DNA of 64,000 nucleotides from Gari tellinella (GCA_922989275.2 OV277864.1:682001-746000); one strand, 5' to 3'; shown: positions 11,431-22,890, counted from the first letter of the stretch. Numbers and translations: made by a program. The notes: generated by a model not told the origin, from the sequence alone.

Positions 11431-11790
11431 AGATAGATAGAGCAGTTAGTAGTTAGAGTCGTTATCGGGTAGTTGTAGCTTCGTAGGGTATGTAATTTTA
11501 GTGTTCTGTAGTTGGTATTGTTATCGGGTGGTTTGTAGAGTATTTACTGTTAGTGTTCAGTATTTAGCGTTTGAACAGACCAACGTGTTCGAACTGAGAC
11601 CGGTTCTGTTGGAGTAAAGAAAAGTAAAGCGAGTTGTTCGAATCGTCTCTTTTTATTTTGCAAGAAAAATACAAATCATAAAGATTTCATAACATCTCCA
11701 AGTAGCTATATTTCCGGACGGCCACCATGAACGTGATTTCTATGGTTTTATGAAATACAAATCGGATAAAAAAAGAGGGTTTGTAAGATT
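11430..11790. repeat. Satellite stub and conserved flank, unit 2
   Basis: Aligned with 2010-2360 and 16045-16405. Contains a short degenerate satellite stub, then GAGACCGGTTCT and CATCTCCAAGTAGCTATAT. Confidence 0.8.
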
Positions 11791-11890
11791 TCTCGATTAG
11801 TCCAGTGGTAACATCACAGGTATTTTTTTTTATAAGGACACACACACATTGTTTTGCCTTCTCCGCACGGGTTCGATTCCCGACCGAGCT
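11791..11890 (+). repeat. tRNA-like box, unit 2
   Basis: A-box-like TAGTCCAGTGG and B-box GGTTCGATTCC are separated by an extra T-rich and ACACAC tract relative to the sister units. The variable spacing argues against a functional tRNA. Confidence 0.6.
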
Positions 11891-12310
11891 TAAATATTTT
11901 TCTTTCTTAACATTATTATTTTTATATAATTATATATATATTATGCACTGGCACCAGAGTCATGGACTCATAAATATGTGTGTATTTACATTTAGATGCA
12001 TTTTTATTTCTTATACATACAGAGAAGAATATATATACACACAGATACATAATAAGTCTATGAATGTGGTGTCAGTGGTTAGAACTGTATCTACCGGTAA
12101 GTAATGTATACTATATATGAAGGCGGAAATCTTGATGTGTACGCTTCTCTATCTACTAGATTCTGGATGTAGAACCTTTTTTCCGTTCTGTTAGCAACGT
12201 CTTTTGTATGGGAATGGAAATAAAAATAAAAATAAAAATGTGAGTTGACTCTAGATATGCCTCTACCTACCGGTCTGCTATTTTTACTATAAGATCTATT
12301 AGATATAGAT

Positions 12311-12745
12311 TCTTGATCTATAAGATGTTCCCCCAAACGTTAGCAATGTCTATCGTATGGGATTGGAATAACAAACAAAAAAATAAAAAATATATATATA
12401 TTTTTTTTATAGATCTATCACGATGAGCTTCTACCGGTCTGCTTATCTACTATTATAAGACCATGGTATGTAACCAATTCTACACCGTGTCACTTCAACC
12501 ACAAGAATAACTATCTAAAACGCATTCAATCCAAACCAAATCTTTTGCAATCCATAGATAAGATATTTTTCTATCCAAAATACACTTCTTCGACGGTTGA
12601 TTTGAATACGTAACTACAAGAATCAAGATTGAAGCCGGTATTTTACCAAACAGGGATTTCCTCCACCCCCTAGCTTCCGGTTTAGACAAAATGAAAGTAA
12701 AGTTTGCGACGAGAGATTTGATTGGCTGATTGAAAAAAGAATGTA
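12311..12745. repeat. Left arm of internal inverted repeat
   Basis: Pairs with 13190-13604. Landmarks include CCATGGTATGTAACC and TCCACCCCCTAGCTTCCGG. Similarity is near-perfect from 12465 to 12690 and weaker outside. Confidence 0.85.
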
Positions 12746-12932
12746 TATACCGGAAAGATGTGTAAATATATATCGTTCTCATGATTTCTGGTTGAAATTG
12801 TTAATCATGCAGTTATTAAAGTCTTGCATTAATATAAGTTCAGCACAATTGTGCACAATGTGACGCTGTAATCAGTAGTTTATTCAGTTTGACAGAAGCG
12901 CGGGAAGACGCTCGCGCGAATGACGTCAAGTA

Positions 12933-13174
12933 CAGAAAACGTTATTCTTTCCAAATAAACGCGTTTATACTAATACTATTATTTCATTTGCAAACCATTT
13001 GGAGGCTGATCAGACACCAGGTAACCAGGCGTCTGACTAGGCTCCAAATTGTTTGCCATTGAGATTAAAATTAATACTAAAAAATAGTAAAAAGCTGTCA
13101 TTCAATACATTTTAGTGACATGCGTTTGCGTTTTGTTTGCGTTTAAGCGGGAAAGAATAACGTATTGTCTACTG
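12933..13174. mobile_element. TA-D hairpin MITE inside the foldback loop
   Basis: Flanked by TA at 12931-12932 and 13175-13176. Ends CAGAAAACGTTATTC and GAATAACGTATTGTCTACTG are diverged from the family consensus. Core 1 is present around 13000-13060 with AGGTAACCAGG at its centre. Confidence 0.75.
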
Positions 13175-13189
13175 TACGGGAATACTCTC

Positions 13190-13604
13190 GCGTGAATTAT
13201 TCAGCCAATGAAATTTGCGCTTACAAACGCTTTAACTTGACCCGAGGTCAACCGGAAGCTAGGGGGTGGAGGAAAACCCTGTTTGGTAAAATACCGGCTT
13301 CAATCTTGATTCTTGTAGTTACGTATTCAAATCAACCGTCGAAGAAGTGTATTTTGGATAGAAAAATATCTTATCTATGGATTGCAAAAGATTTGGTTTG
13401 GATTGAATGCGTTTTAGATAGTTATTCTTGTGGTTGAAGTGACACGGTGTAGAATTGGTTACATACCATGGTCTTATAATAGATAGATAGCAGACAGGTA
13501 GATGCCAATAGTCAACCCATATAGATTTTTTTTGATTTTTTTTTTTAAATTTCAATGCAATAACATAGACATTGCTAATCGGTGGGGAAAAATCTTTTAG
13601 ATAT
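13190..13604. repeat. Right arm of internal inverted repeat
   Basis: Reverse complement of 12311-12745. The apparent 90-residue and 95-residue frames on opposite strands of the two arms share most of their sequence simply because the arms are copies. Confidence 0.85.
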
Positions 13605-13608
13605 AGAT

Positions 13609-13711
13609 CACTGGCACCAGAGTCATGGACTTTTTATGTGTATGTGTATGTGTTTACTTTATCTATACCTCTACCGATATATATTATAAGTCCACGACTC
13701 TGGTGCCAGTG
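13609..13711. repeat. Short terminal TIR element (right)
   Basis: CACTGGCACCAGAGTCATGG at 13609 mirrors the terminal CCACGACTCTGGTGCCAGTG. The left end has a decayed equivalent at 11946-12077, so the larger element resembles two small TIR units bracketing a passenger. Confidence 0.7.
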
Positions 13712-13719
13712 ATATTATG

Positions 13720-14325
13720 TATCAACGATGAAATTAAAAGATTCCAAATAAAAAGGAATCAAGAGAAAAGTATTGAAAATATGAAATTATTAAATTAGTA
13801 TTGTCTTATATTAGAGAAGAGTAATTAAATAACTTTATAGTATATACAGTGGAGAAAACGTTATTCTTTCCCGTTTGAACGCAAACGTACGCAAACGCAA
13901 AACACTAAAACGTAGAAAAAGACAACTTATTGACAGTCTTGACAATTTCTTTTAATCTGAGTGGCAAACCGTTTGGAGCCTGATCAGACGCCGGGTTACC
14001 CGGCGTCTGATCTGGCTCCAAACTGTTTGCACTGCAAATAATAGTTTTAGCGTAAACGCGTTTATTGGGAAAGAATAACGTTTTCTCCACTGTACCAGTT
14101 TGTATAGGCGTCTGACATCCATTACAGGAACATTTTCCAAGGCAAAATCAAGGTAACATAGGAAATATTTGATATTTATCGGATACATTTTTTATCTGTC
14201 AAATACTGCGCTTAAAAAGTTGGAATTGAGGGTCACAAGGGAGATTAGTTGCTTGTGTGTTCTAATTGTGTTACCTTCTTGAACTAGTCTTCTTTAGTAT
14301 GTGTCCTTGGTGTGCGCAGATATGC
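13720..14325. repeat. Distal flank of unit 2
   Basis: Matches 2510-2700 and 3056-3145 of unit 1 and, near 13720-13780, the unit 3 sequence at 16549-16600. It is interrupted by the TA-D element at 13847-14092. Confidence 0.75.
13847..14092. mobile_element. TA-D hairpin MITE, best-preserved copy
   Basis: A 246-bp element between TA duplications, with ends CAGTGGAGAAAACGTTATTC and its exact inverse. Core 1 has AGCC arms and a CGCCGGGTTACCCGGCG centre. The TA duplication and short TIR fit the Tc1/mariner-pogo group. Unit 1 retains the empty TA at 2608-2609. Confidence 0.85.
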
Positions 14326-14418
14326 TATGAAATGTTTTCTCATTAAATAATTTTTAATCACAATAATATTATATATATTCAACGGTTTACATTGTACACA
14401 AGTAAATTCCTTTTTAAA
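14326..14418. repeat. Left flank of composite unit 3
   Basis: AATGTTTTCTCATTAAATAA through CACAAGTAAATTCC, matching 4148-4240 and 16683-16775. Confidence 0.85.
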
Positions 14419-14464
14419 GAGAGACAGAGAAAAGTGAGAAAGAGAGAGACAGTAAGTGAGAGAT

Positions 14465-14496
<32 letters not shown>

Positions 14497-16040
14497 GAGA
14501 GACATACATACAGAGAGACAGATATACAGAGAGAGAGACAGAGAGAGACAGAGATAGAATGACAGAAAGAGAGTGAGAGAGAGACAGAGAGAGACATACA
14601 GAGAGACAGAAAGAGAAAGAGATGGATAGAGACAGAGAGAGAGACAGTGAGATATAGAGATAGCCACAGAGAGAGGGAGAGACAGAGAGAGATATAGAGA
14701 GAGAGACAAAGAGAGAGAGACACACAGAGAGATAGACAGAGGCAGAGAGACACAGAGAGAGAAGGACAAAAATACAGAGAGAGAGAGACATATAGAGAGA
14801 CATAGAGAGACAGACAGACAGACACAGACAGACACAGAGAGAGAGACAAAGTGACAGAGAGACAGAGAGAGATAGAGAGGCAGAGACAGACAGATAAAGA
14901 GAGAGAGAGAAATGGACTTAGACATACAGAGAGAGATAGATAGACATAAACTAAGAGAGACACAGAGACAGAGGCAGAAATAGAAACAGAGAGACAGCGA
15001 CAGACATGAACAGAAACTGAGAGATATACAGAGAGAGAGAGAGACAGACAGAGATAGAGAGAGAGGGAGATACAGAGAGAGATAGAGACAGAGACAGACA
15101 ATGACAAACAGAGACAGTCAGACAGACAGACAGAGACAGAGACATACAGAGACAAACAGAGACAGACAGAGAGACATACAGACAGACAGAGAGACAGTTA
15201 TACATACAGAGACAGACAGACAGATACAGAGACAGACAGAGACATACAGACAGAGACAGAGACAGAGGCAGAGAGAGAGAGAGACAGAAACAAAGACATA
15301 TTAAGACAGAAAGAGACAGAGAGAGAGAGAGAGAGACATGAAGAGACAGAGACAATGATAGTGAGATACATAGACAGAGACAGACAGAGCCAGAGAGTGA
15401 CATAGAGAAACAGAGACAGAGCGAGAAAGAGACAGAGACAACGCGAGGCAGAGACAGAGACAGACCCAGACAGAGGGAGACAAAGACAGAGACAGAGACA
15501 GACAGAGATAGACAGAGACAGAGATACATAGATAAAGAGAGACAGAGACAGAGAGAGACAGACAGAGAGAGCAAGGGGCAGAGGGATAGAGAGACAGAAC
15601 GAGACAAAGACAGACAAAGACAGAGATAGATAGAGTCAGAGATACATAGATAAAGAGAGACAGCGACAGAGACAGAGAGACAAAGAGATACATAGATAAA
15701 GAGAGACAAATACAGAAACAGAGAGAGAATAGAGAGAGACACACATACATAGAGCGACAGAAAGAGGTGGAGAGAGAGAGAGAGAGTAAGAGAGATAGAG
15801 AGTTATAGACAGAGGCAGATAGAGACACAGAAATAAAGAGACATAAATAGAGAGACACAGAGAGAGAGACAGACATTGACAGACATTCAGGCAGACAGAG
15901 AGAGACAAAGAGAGACAGAGAAACAGAGAAACAGAGAAGCACATAGAGAGACACAGAGACATCGAACCAGAGGGAGACAAAGTGTGAGAGACAGATAGAG
16001 AGACAGACATGAAGACAAACATACAGACATAGATAGAGAT
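14419..16040. repeat. GA/GACA microsatellite, unit 3
   Basis: About 1.6 kb of imperfect purine-rich repeats; the last 300 bp match the end of the unit 2b microsatellite, including GACATCGAACCAGAGGGAG. Confidence 0.93.
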
Positions 16041-16406
16041 ATATATAGAGCAGTTAGTAGTTAGAGTCGTTATCGGGTAGTTGTAGTGTCGTATGGGTAT
16101 TTAATTTTAGTGTTCGGTAGTTGGTATTGTTATCGGGTGGTTTGTAGAGTTATGGGGTATTTACTGTTAGTGTTCAGTATTTAGCGTTTGAACAGACCAA
16201 CTTGTTCGAACCGAGACCGGTTCTGTTGGAGTAAAGAAAAGTAAAGCGAGTTGTTCGAATCGTCTCTTTTTATTTTGCAAGAAAATACAAATCATAAAGA
16301 TTTCATAACATCTCCAAGTAGCTATATTTCCGGACGGCCATTATGAACGTGATATCTATGGTTTTATGAAATATAAATCGGATAAAAAAGAGGGTTTGTA
16401 AGATTT
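16041..16406. repeat. Satellite stub and conserved flank, unit 3
   Basis: Closest to the unit 2 equivalent at 11430-11790, sharing TTCGAATCGTCTCTTTTTAT; unit 1 is more diverged. Confidence 0.8.
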
Positions 16407-16493
16407 CCCGAGTAGTCCAGTGGTAACATCACAGGTAAGGACATACACACATTGTTTTACCTTCTCCGCACGGGTTCGATTCCCGACCGAGCT
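16407..16493 (+). repeat. tRNA-like box, unit 3
   Basis: A-box-like TAGTCCAGTGG and B-box GGTTCGATTCCCG, lacking the T-rich extra tract of unit 2. Same reading as the unit 1 copy. Confidence 0.6.
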
Positions 16494-16600
16494 TAAATAT
16501 TTTTCTTTCTTAACATTATTATTTTTATATAATTATATATATATTATGTATCAACGATGAAAATTAAAAGATTCCAAATAAAAAGGAATCAAGAGAAAGT
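16494..16600. repeat. Distal flank of unit 3 with the hAT-like empty site
   Basis: ATATTATG at 16541-16548 runs directly into TATCAACGATGAAAATTAAA. Unit 2 has the 1766-bp element at exactly this point. Confidence 0.85.
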
Positions 16601-16680
16601 TGTATTTTTCTACGTTTTAGTGTTTTGCGTTTCTCGTACGTTTGCGTTTAAACGGGAAAGAATAACGTTTTCTCCACTGT
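16601..16680. mobile_element. TA-D right-half remnant
   Basis: Contains the family segment TTTAAACGGGAAAGAATAAC and end AACGTTTTCTCCACTG, with no core or left half. Confidence 0.7.
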
Positions 16681-16682
16681 AT

Positions 16683-16775
16683 GTTGTGAAATGTTTTCTC
16701 ATTAAATAAATTTCAATCACAATAATATTATATATATTCAAAGGTTTACATTGTACACAAGTAAATTCCTTTTTA
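16683..16775. repeat. Left flank of composite unit 4
   Basis: Fourth marker of the array by position (third full match to the left-flank consensus), nearly identical to 14326-14418. Confidence 0.85.
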
Positions 16776-17932
16776 AGAGAGACAGAGAAAAGTTAGAAAG
16801 AAAGAGAGAGAGTAAGTGAGAGAGAGATAGAGAGAGAGGAGAGACAGACAGACAAAGAGACAGACATAGAGACAGAGACAGAGAGAGACAGAGATAGAAT
16901 GACAGAAAGAGAGGGAGAGAGACAGAGAGAGAGAGACAGAGAGACATGCAGAGAGACAGAAAGAGACAGAGAGAGAGGGAGAGAGACAGAGAGAGACATT
17001 GAGAGATAGAGATAGCCACAGAGAGAGGGAGAGACAGAGAGATATATATATATACTATATAATATATAGAGAGAGACAAAGAGACAGAGAGACAGAGAGA
17101 CAGAGAGAGATAGACAGAGACAGAGAGGTGGGGAGACAGAGAGAGAGAAGGACCAAAATACAGAGACAGAGAGACAGAGAGAGAGAGACAGAGAGAAACA
17201 GACATACAGACAGAGACAGAAACAGAGAGAGAGAGACAAAGTGACAGAAAGACAGAGACAAAGAGAGACAGACAGATAAAGAGAGAGAGAGAATGGACAT
17301 AAACATACAGAGAGAGACAGATAGACAGAGACTGAGAGAGACATAGAGACAGAGGCAGAAATAGAAACAGAGAGACAGAGACAGACATGAACATAAACTG
17401 AGAGAGAGAGAGAGAGGGGGAAAGAGAGAAAGAAGGATAGACAGAGAGGGACAGATACAGAGACAGACAAAGACAAACAGAGACAGTCAGACAGACAGAC
17501 AGACAGAGACAGAGACAGACATAGACAAACAGAGAGAGACAGTCAGACAGAGACAGACAGAGAGACATACAGAGACAGACAGACAGAAACAGAGAGTGAC
17601 AGAGAGTGACAGAGAGAAACAGAGACAGAGCGAGAAAGAGACAGAGACAACGCGAGGCAGATACAGAGACAGAGCCAGAGACAGAGATACATAGATAAAG
17701 AGAGACAGAGATAGACAGAGATACATAGATAAAGAGAGACAGAGAGAGCCAGGGATAGAGAGATAGAGAGACAGAGCGAGACAGAGAGAGACAAAGACAG
17801 AGATATAGAGAGTTAGAGACAGATATACATAGATAAAGAGTGACAGATACAGAGACAGAGAGATAAGAGGGAGAGAGAGAGAGAGATTTGAGAAGGAGAG
17901 AAAATTTAGAGAGAGAGCGAGAGAGAGCGATT

Positions 17933-17965
<33 letters not shown>

Positions 17966-18770
17966 GAGGGAGAGATAGAGAAAAAGGGGGGAGAGACAGA
18001 AAGACAGACGGACAGACATACAGACAGACATACAGTGAGAGATACGAGATAGACAGACATGCAGACATATAGATAGAGAGAGAGAGAGAAAACAGAAGAG
18101 AAAGAGAGAAGAGAAAGAGAAGAGAGAAATAATGACGGGCGAGAGAGAGAGAAATATAATGAGGGAGAGAGAGGACACAGAAAGAAAGAAAAAGAAGGAG
18201 ATAGAGAGAGAGGAAGAGAGAGGGTGTATAACAAACAGAGAGACGGAATGATTATGAACAAACAGATACAGAGATACATGTAGACAGGCAGAGAGAGAAA
18301 TAAAAAGAGAAGGCGGTCGAGAGGAAAGACACAGACAAACATACAGAGATTCGACAAAACAGAGACCGAGAGACCGAGAGACAGCCAGACAGACGGACGA
18401 ACTGACGGACGGACGTACGGACCGACATACAGACAGACCGACATACAGACAGACACACACACACACACACACACAGACAGACAGACAGACAGACATTTAG
18501 ATAAAGACACCGACAGTCAGACAGACAGACATACAGGCACAAAGAGAAAGACAGAGAAAAAAGAGAGACAGAGACTGAGAAAGACAGATACTGAATAAGG
18601 AAAGACAGGGGCAGACAGAGGGGGATACAAAAAGAGACAGAAAAAAACTGACATAGAAATAAAAATGAAAGAGAGACATGTAAGGAGACAAAAATAGACA
18701 GAGACATACAGACAGACGGAAAGAGAAATAAAGAGAAAGAGATATAGAGATAGAAAGAAGAGAGAGAATA
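16776..18770. repeat. GA/GACA microsatellite, unit 4
   Basis: About 2 kb, with GACAGACA and a (CA)n stretch around 18450-18475. Its minus strand has a 590-codon open frame made of Ser, Leu, Cys and Val, which is an artefact. No satellite stub or right flank follows, so the array ends here. Confidence 0.93.
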
Positions 18771-20223
18771 ACCTCATTGATTTTAACTTATGTTTTACAT
18801 ATTGTATACTGGTACAGTGGCATAGACGCGAATATGTCCCGTATAAACGAAACGAAACACAAAATCAGTGCAATAAAAGGTAGAAAATGACAACATTATT
18901 GGAAGCCCCCTCAGGGACTTCCTCAGTGTTTAGGTTGAATGTAGCCATTTTCTTGGAAGGAACTTCTGTTTATTGCGAAACGGTGACAATAATTGGCGCA
19001 ATATTGTACAACCAGTCAAAATTGCATTGTCTGCGCATGCCTGAAACTAGGTTGCATACATTTTACGCAGCAATCAATTTTTACGAAAATTCAAATATTG
19101 TGGTTAGGAATAAAATCCGTACCGGAACTTATCCCTTCGATAAGGAATAAAACTCATACCTTCACTACATAAGATGTTAAATAGTTGTGCGGCGGCCGTA
19201 AAAGTCGCTTACAACTACTAAACTAACGCTAATTGATTGTATGAATGACAGTAGGCAGCTTCAAACAAGGTGAAAGTAAAATTGAAACCTTTTACTGGAG
19301 TTTTCTAATTACTTTCACCTTGTCTTATAAGCAGCATTTTGTTAAACAACGAACTGTCTAAAACAACAGTTATACTGGTGTCTCCTATTCTCGCAGGACT
19401 AAGCCTTAGGATATATATAAAGCACATAAATTGTTATTAAGAATTCTTCTTTGTGGCTTAAAAGTCAGTAGAAACTCTGAATAAAGTATAACATCAATAA
19501 TAAAAAAAAATCTTATCTAGGTCATTTCTACCTTTGAATACACCACCCTGCATAATCTAAATCAGTCAAATGTTTCCCCATATTCTCGGACCTTAGTTTA
19601 GTTTAAACTTCTGATTGGTTGTCAAGGGTTTTTGCTATGGAGGGAGTAAACTCTTTCAGTTCAGATAAGTTTTTTTAGAGTCACTTTAAATCTATCATAT
19701 GGAACATTTCTGCATCTGTGGCATCATTTTTTGTTTGTTTATTGAGATTTGAACTATGCACACGTATTAAATAAATGACAATGTGTAGCAGTTTTTACAT
19801 TTGAAATTTCGAAAATAGAGAATTCAAATCCAATTGATGATTTATGGGTATATGCTACATTTTCCAACAAAAAAACTTGATATATTTCTGGATGTCAGGA
19901 ATGCCCATTTCATCTGATTTTGTTAGGCACGAAATTATGAGAAACCCTGAGAATACGATAATTGTCGTTAACGCAATTTACTGGTCGCTATATATAGAAA
20001 GTTTCATTTTACATAAATATATTCTCAAATATCTCAAGTATACCTTTCACCTATATTACTCTTTTCCCAAACCCTACATAGTTTTGTTTCCTACCATATA
20101 TACATGTCACTTCATTAAAACTGCTCGGCTTCCCTGGCTTCTTTTTTAAAGAAGCCAACTTGTATAATAGTTGACCTTATTTTTCAATCGGATAGGCAAA
20201 GCTTTCAGGCGCCGGATGATAAA
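18771..20223. other. AT-rich non-coding DNA
   Basis: No recognisable gene. An imperfect palindrome at about 19268-19325, AGGTGAAAGTAAAATTG mirrored by AATTACTTTCACCT, looks like a decayed relative of hairpin core 2. An 87-codon frame at 18887-19150 has no known domain. Confidence 0.5.
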
Positions 20224-21425
20224 ACAAGAGCTGTCGGAGAACAGCAAAGCTCGCCTTAAATAGGTATCTATCAATAGAAAAGTGTATCAGTAGATTCATA
20301 TTCAAGCCACAGGAAACCTCCATTCAAAATATCAACTTCCTAATGCAAATATATCATGTAGTATAAGTGCATTCCAACACTTACTCCATAACTAACTTTG
20401 AAATTTCAGTCCAAAAACTCTAAGTCCTCAACAGGTAAAATTTTGACTAAATTTAAACTTTTTTTAAATTTTAACAACGCAACGTCAATGTTCAACCCAC
20501 AGGGCACCTCCATTCCAAATATCAGCTTCTTTATACAAATATTTCATGTAGTATTAGAGCATCACAACACTTACCCCAAAACTTTAACCATGAGAAATCA
20601 GCCGAAAAACCTAAGTCCACAAAAGGTGAAATTTTGACTAAATTTTAACTTTTTTTCAAATTTAAACTACGCAACATCAATGTTCAACCCACAGGGCACC
20701 TCCATTCCAAATATCAGCTTCTTTATACAAATATTTCATGTAGTATTAGAGCATCACAACACTTACCCCAAAACTTTAACCATGAGAAATCAGCCGAAAA
20801 ACCTAAGTCCACAAAAGGTGAAATTTTGACTAAATTTTAACTTTTTTTCAAATTTAAACTACGCAACATCAATGTTCAACCCACAGGGCACCCCCATTCC
20901 AAATATAAGCTTCCTACTATAAATATTTCATGTAGTATTAGTGCCTCACAACACTTACCTCAAAACTTTAACCATGAGAAATCAGCCGAAAAACCTAAGT
21001 CCACAAAAGGTGTAATTTTGACTAAATTTAACCCTTTTTCAAATTTAAACTACGCAGCATCAATGTTCAACCCACAGGGCACCTCCATTCCAAATATCAG
21101 CTTCCTATTATAAATATGTCATGTAGTATTAGTGCATTACAACACTTACCCCAAAACTTTAACCATGAGAAATCAGCCAAAAAACCTAAGTCCACAAAAG
21201 GTGAAATTTTGACTAAATTTAAACTAATTACACAACATCAATGTTCAACCCACTGGGCACCTCAAATCCAAATATCAGCTTCCTAATGCAAATATTTCAT
21301 GATGTATTAGTGCATTACAACACTTACCCCAAAACTTTAACCATGAAAAACCAACGCCGACGCCGACGCCGGGGTGATTCCATAAGCCCCCCCCCCCATT
21401 CTCCGAATAGGCGAGCTAAAAATAG
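20224..21425. mobile_element. Tandem-repeat non-autonomous element (pearl/Helentron-like)
   Basis: Starts at ACAAGAGCTGTCGGAGAACAG, whose AGCTGT and ACAGC form a small hairpin, and ends near TCCGAATAGGCGAGCTAA. The interior is about six tandem copies of a repeat of about 190 bp, marked by GGGCACCTCCATTCC; marked copies start near 20501, 20693, 20885, 21076 and 21254. A GCCGAC triplet run and a C tract precede the right end. Bivalve pearl elements have this design; assignment by resemblance only. Confidence 0.6.
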
Positions 21426-21436
21426 TGTTCTTAAAT

Positions 21437-21745
21437 AGATGCGTTTATTTGGAAAAAAGAGCTAAATAATTATTTCATTGCAAACAGGTTGGAGCCAGAT
21501 CAGACTCCGGGTAACAAGGGATATAATCAGACTCCAAACTGTTTGTCCAAGAGAGTAAAACAAATTATCAAAACATTCAAGTAACATGTTATTATACACC
21601 TGTTCAATGAAGAATACTTTTACACTCAACCGAAACGCAAACGCATTGCAAATTGCAATTAAACGTAGAATATGACAACTTGTTGACAATTCTGACAATG
21701 TTTTTTTTTAATCTGAGTGGCAAACAGTTTAGAGCCTGATCAGAT
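21437..21745. mobile_element. Two broken TA-D copies
   Basis: The first (to about 21590) has GCGTTTATTTGG and a worn core 1. The second, from about 21600, keeps AAACGCAAACGCATTGCAA and the start of core 1 before breaking off near 21745. Both lack intact ends. Confidence 0.6.
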
Positions 21746-21785
21746 GCTGGTAAGAAAGTTAGAGATTCGAAAACCGATTGCATTT

Positions 21786-22185
21786 AACCCTTTACTCCAC
21801 TGATACACATTTTAAAGCAATTAATTCCTTCAACCATTGAAGAATTTTTTTCCATTTCATCCAGTAATGAAAATATAGCAGAAGAAATATTTCCTATATC
21901 CTACCAAATTGTAGCTTAAATCAGACTGAAAGTAAAGTAGAATGCGCCTTATGACGTTTTCTGCTTACTTTCAACCTGTAACTCTTTCACTACCAAATCA
22001 ATCTTGAGATTTTTTACCCCTTCACCGTTTCATTGTCATTGGCTTCAATATTGTTGTTTGCAAGATCGTTTCAAAGTAAGATTCAATGTAGTATGACTTA
22101 AACCATATTGATACGAACGTCAAACAGTTACGCGGCGTCTGATAATGATCCAATCTTTTTGCAAATGGTGTTTGCATCATTAACC
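21786..22185. mobile_element. Adjoining TTAA-B and TTAA-A fragments
   Basis: TTAACCCTTTACTCC opens a TTAA-B copy with a decayed core 2 at about 21925-21980. A TTAA-A fragment follows (TTTACCCCTTCACCG) and ends in half of core 1, TTACGCGGCGTCTGAT. Confidence 0.6.
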
Positions 22186-22189
22186 CTTA

Positions 22190-22393
22190 GCCTGCCACTC
22201 ACGACTATAGCTCCATATGCAAACAGCTTGGATCCGGATGAGACGCCGAGTAACTCGGCGTCTCATCCGGATCCAAGCTGCTTGACACTCGGACAACATT
22301 TTCAGCAATTTTGAGCAACTTTGAAGCACTTTGAAACTTGAAGCAGACGAGAAATATAGCAGACGGCAATTTATTTGGCGGGCTAAGGGTTAA
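22190..22393. mobile_element. TTAA-C hairpin MITE
   Basis: TTAA at both ends with TTAACCCTTAGCC and GGCTAAGGGTTAA. Core 1 is near-perfect at about 22218-22284, with centre CGCCGAGTAACTCGGCG. 204 bp. Confidence 0.8.
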
Positions 22394-22814
22394 GAGTGAA
22401 AGGGCTAAGTAGTCACCAGCCCTGCTTTCAAAAACTAGACACAAGCTATGAAGTAAAATATTAATAGAACACATATACTATACAATTTGGAAACCAAGGG
22501 ACACAAGTCAAACCAAGACAACAAATAACATCTCGCTTCAGTTATATCCCTTGATACGCATATAGTTTTTTTTGGAATTATTTTTAAACTGCCAAATTGC
22601 CAATGTTCCAACTACCACACGTGTTCGGATGTTTACAATAGACCATTCCATTGAGGATGGTAAAACAGAAAAGCAACAGAACAGAACAGAGCAACACCGA
22701 ACATAGTTACTCTTATTCTTCTCGGACTTAAATACAGATTTTTATTGTCCATACGTAAAGTATAGTCAAATTTGCTTTTATTTTCATTGCGCATTTAAAA
22801 TATTAACAAAAAAC
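22394..22814. other. Non-coding DNA
   Basis: Unique-looking AT-rich sequence; no feature recognised. Confidence 0.45.
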
Positions 22815-22890
22815 ATGCTTTGCACTGGAAATAATAGTTTTAGCATAAACGCGTTTATTGGGAAAGAACAACATCTTCTCAATTGTAATA
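22815..22890. mobile_element. TA-D right-half remnant
   Basis: CACTGGAAATAATAGTTTTA through AAACGCGTTTATTGGGAAAG, ending in a worn CTTCTCAATTGTA terminus. Confidence 0.6.

Larger units (their letters stand above)
11946..13711. mobile_element. hAT-like foldback/composite element, 1766 bp
   Basis: The ends are CACTGGCACCAGAGTC and its inverse, and an 8-bp duplication ATATTATG lies at 11938-11945 and 13712-13719. The sister sequence at 16541-16548 has a single ATATTATG in the same context, which is the empty site. Eight-base duplications are characteristic of hAT elements. Each end is itself a short TIR element (11946-12077 and 13609-13711), and the interior is a long inverted repeat with a TA-D insertion at its loop. 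No transposase. Confidence 0.85.

Noticed and set aside
12495..13437. Two homologous small proteins on opposite strands
   Set aside because: The identity follows from the inverted-repeat arms of one mobile element; there is no sign of selection or a domain.
2361..16493. Functional tRNA genes at the three tRNA-like boxes
   Set aside because: No acceptor stem, variable spacing between A and B boxes and no consistent anticodon arm.
664..18777. Long minus-strand ORFs (up to 590 codons) rich in Ser, Leu, Val and Cys
   Set aside because: They lie entirely over GA/GACA microsatellites, occur in all three frames at once and have the composition forced by TCTGTC repeats. They are not membrane proteins.
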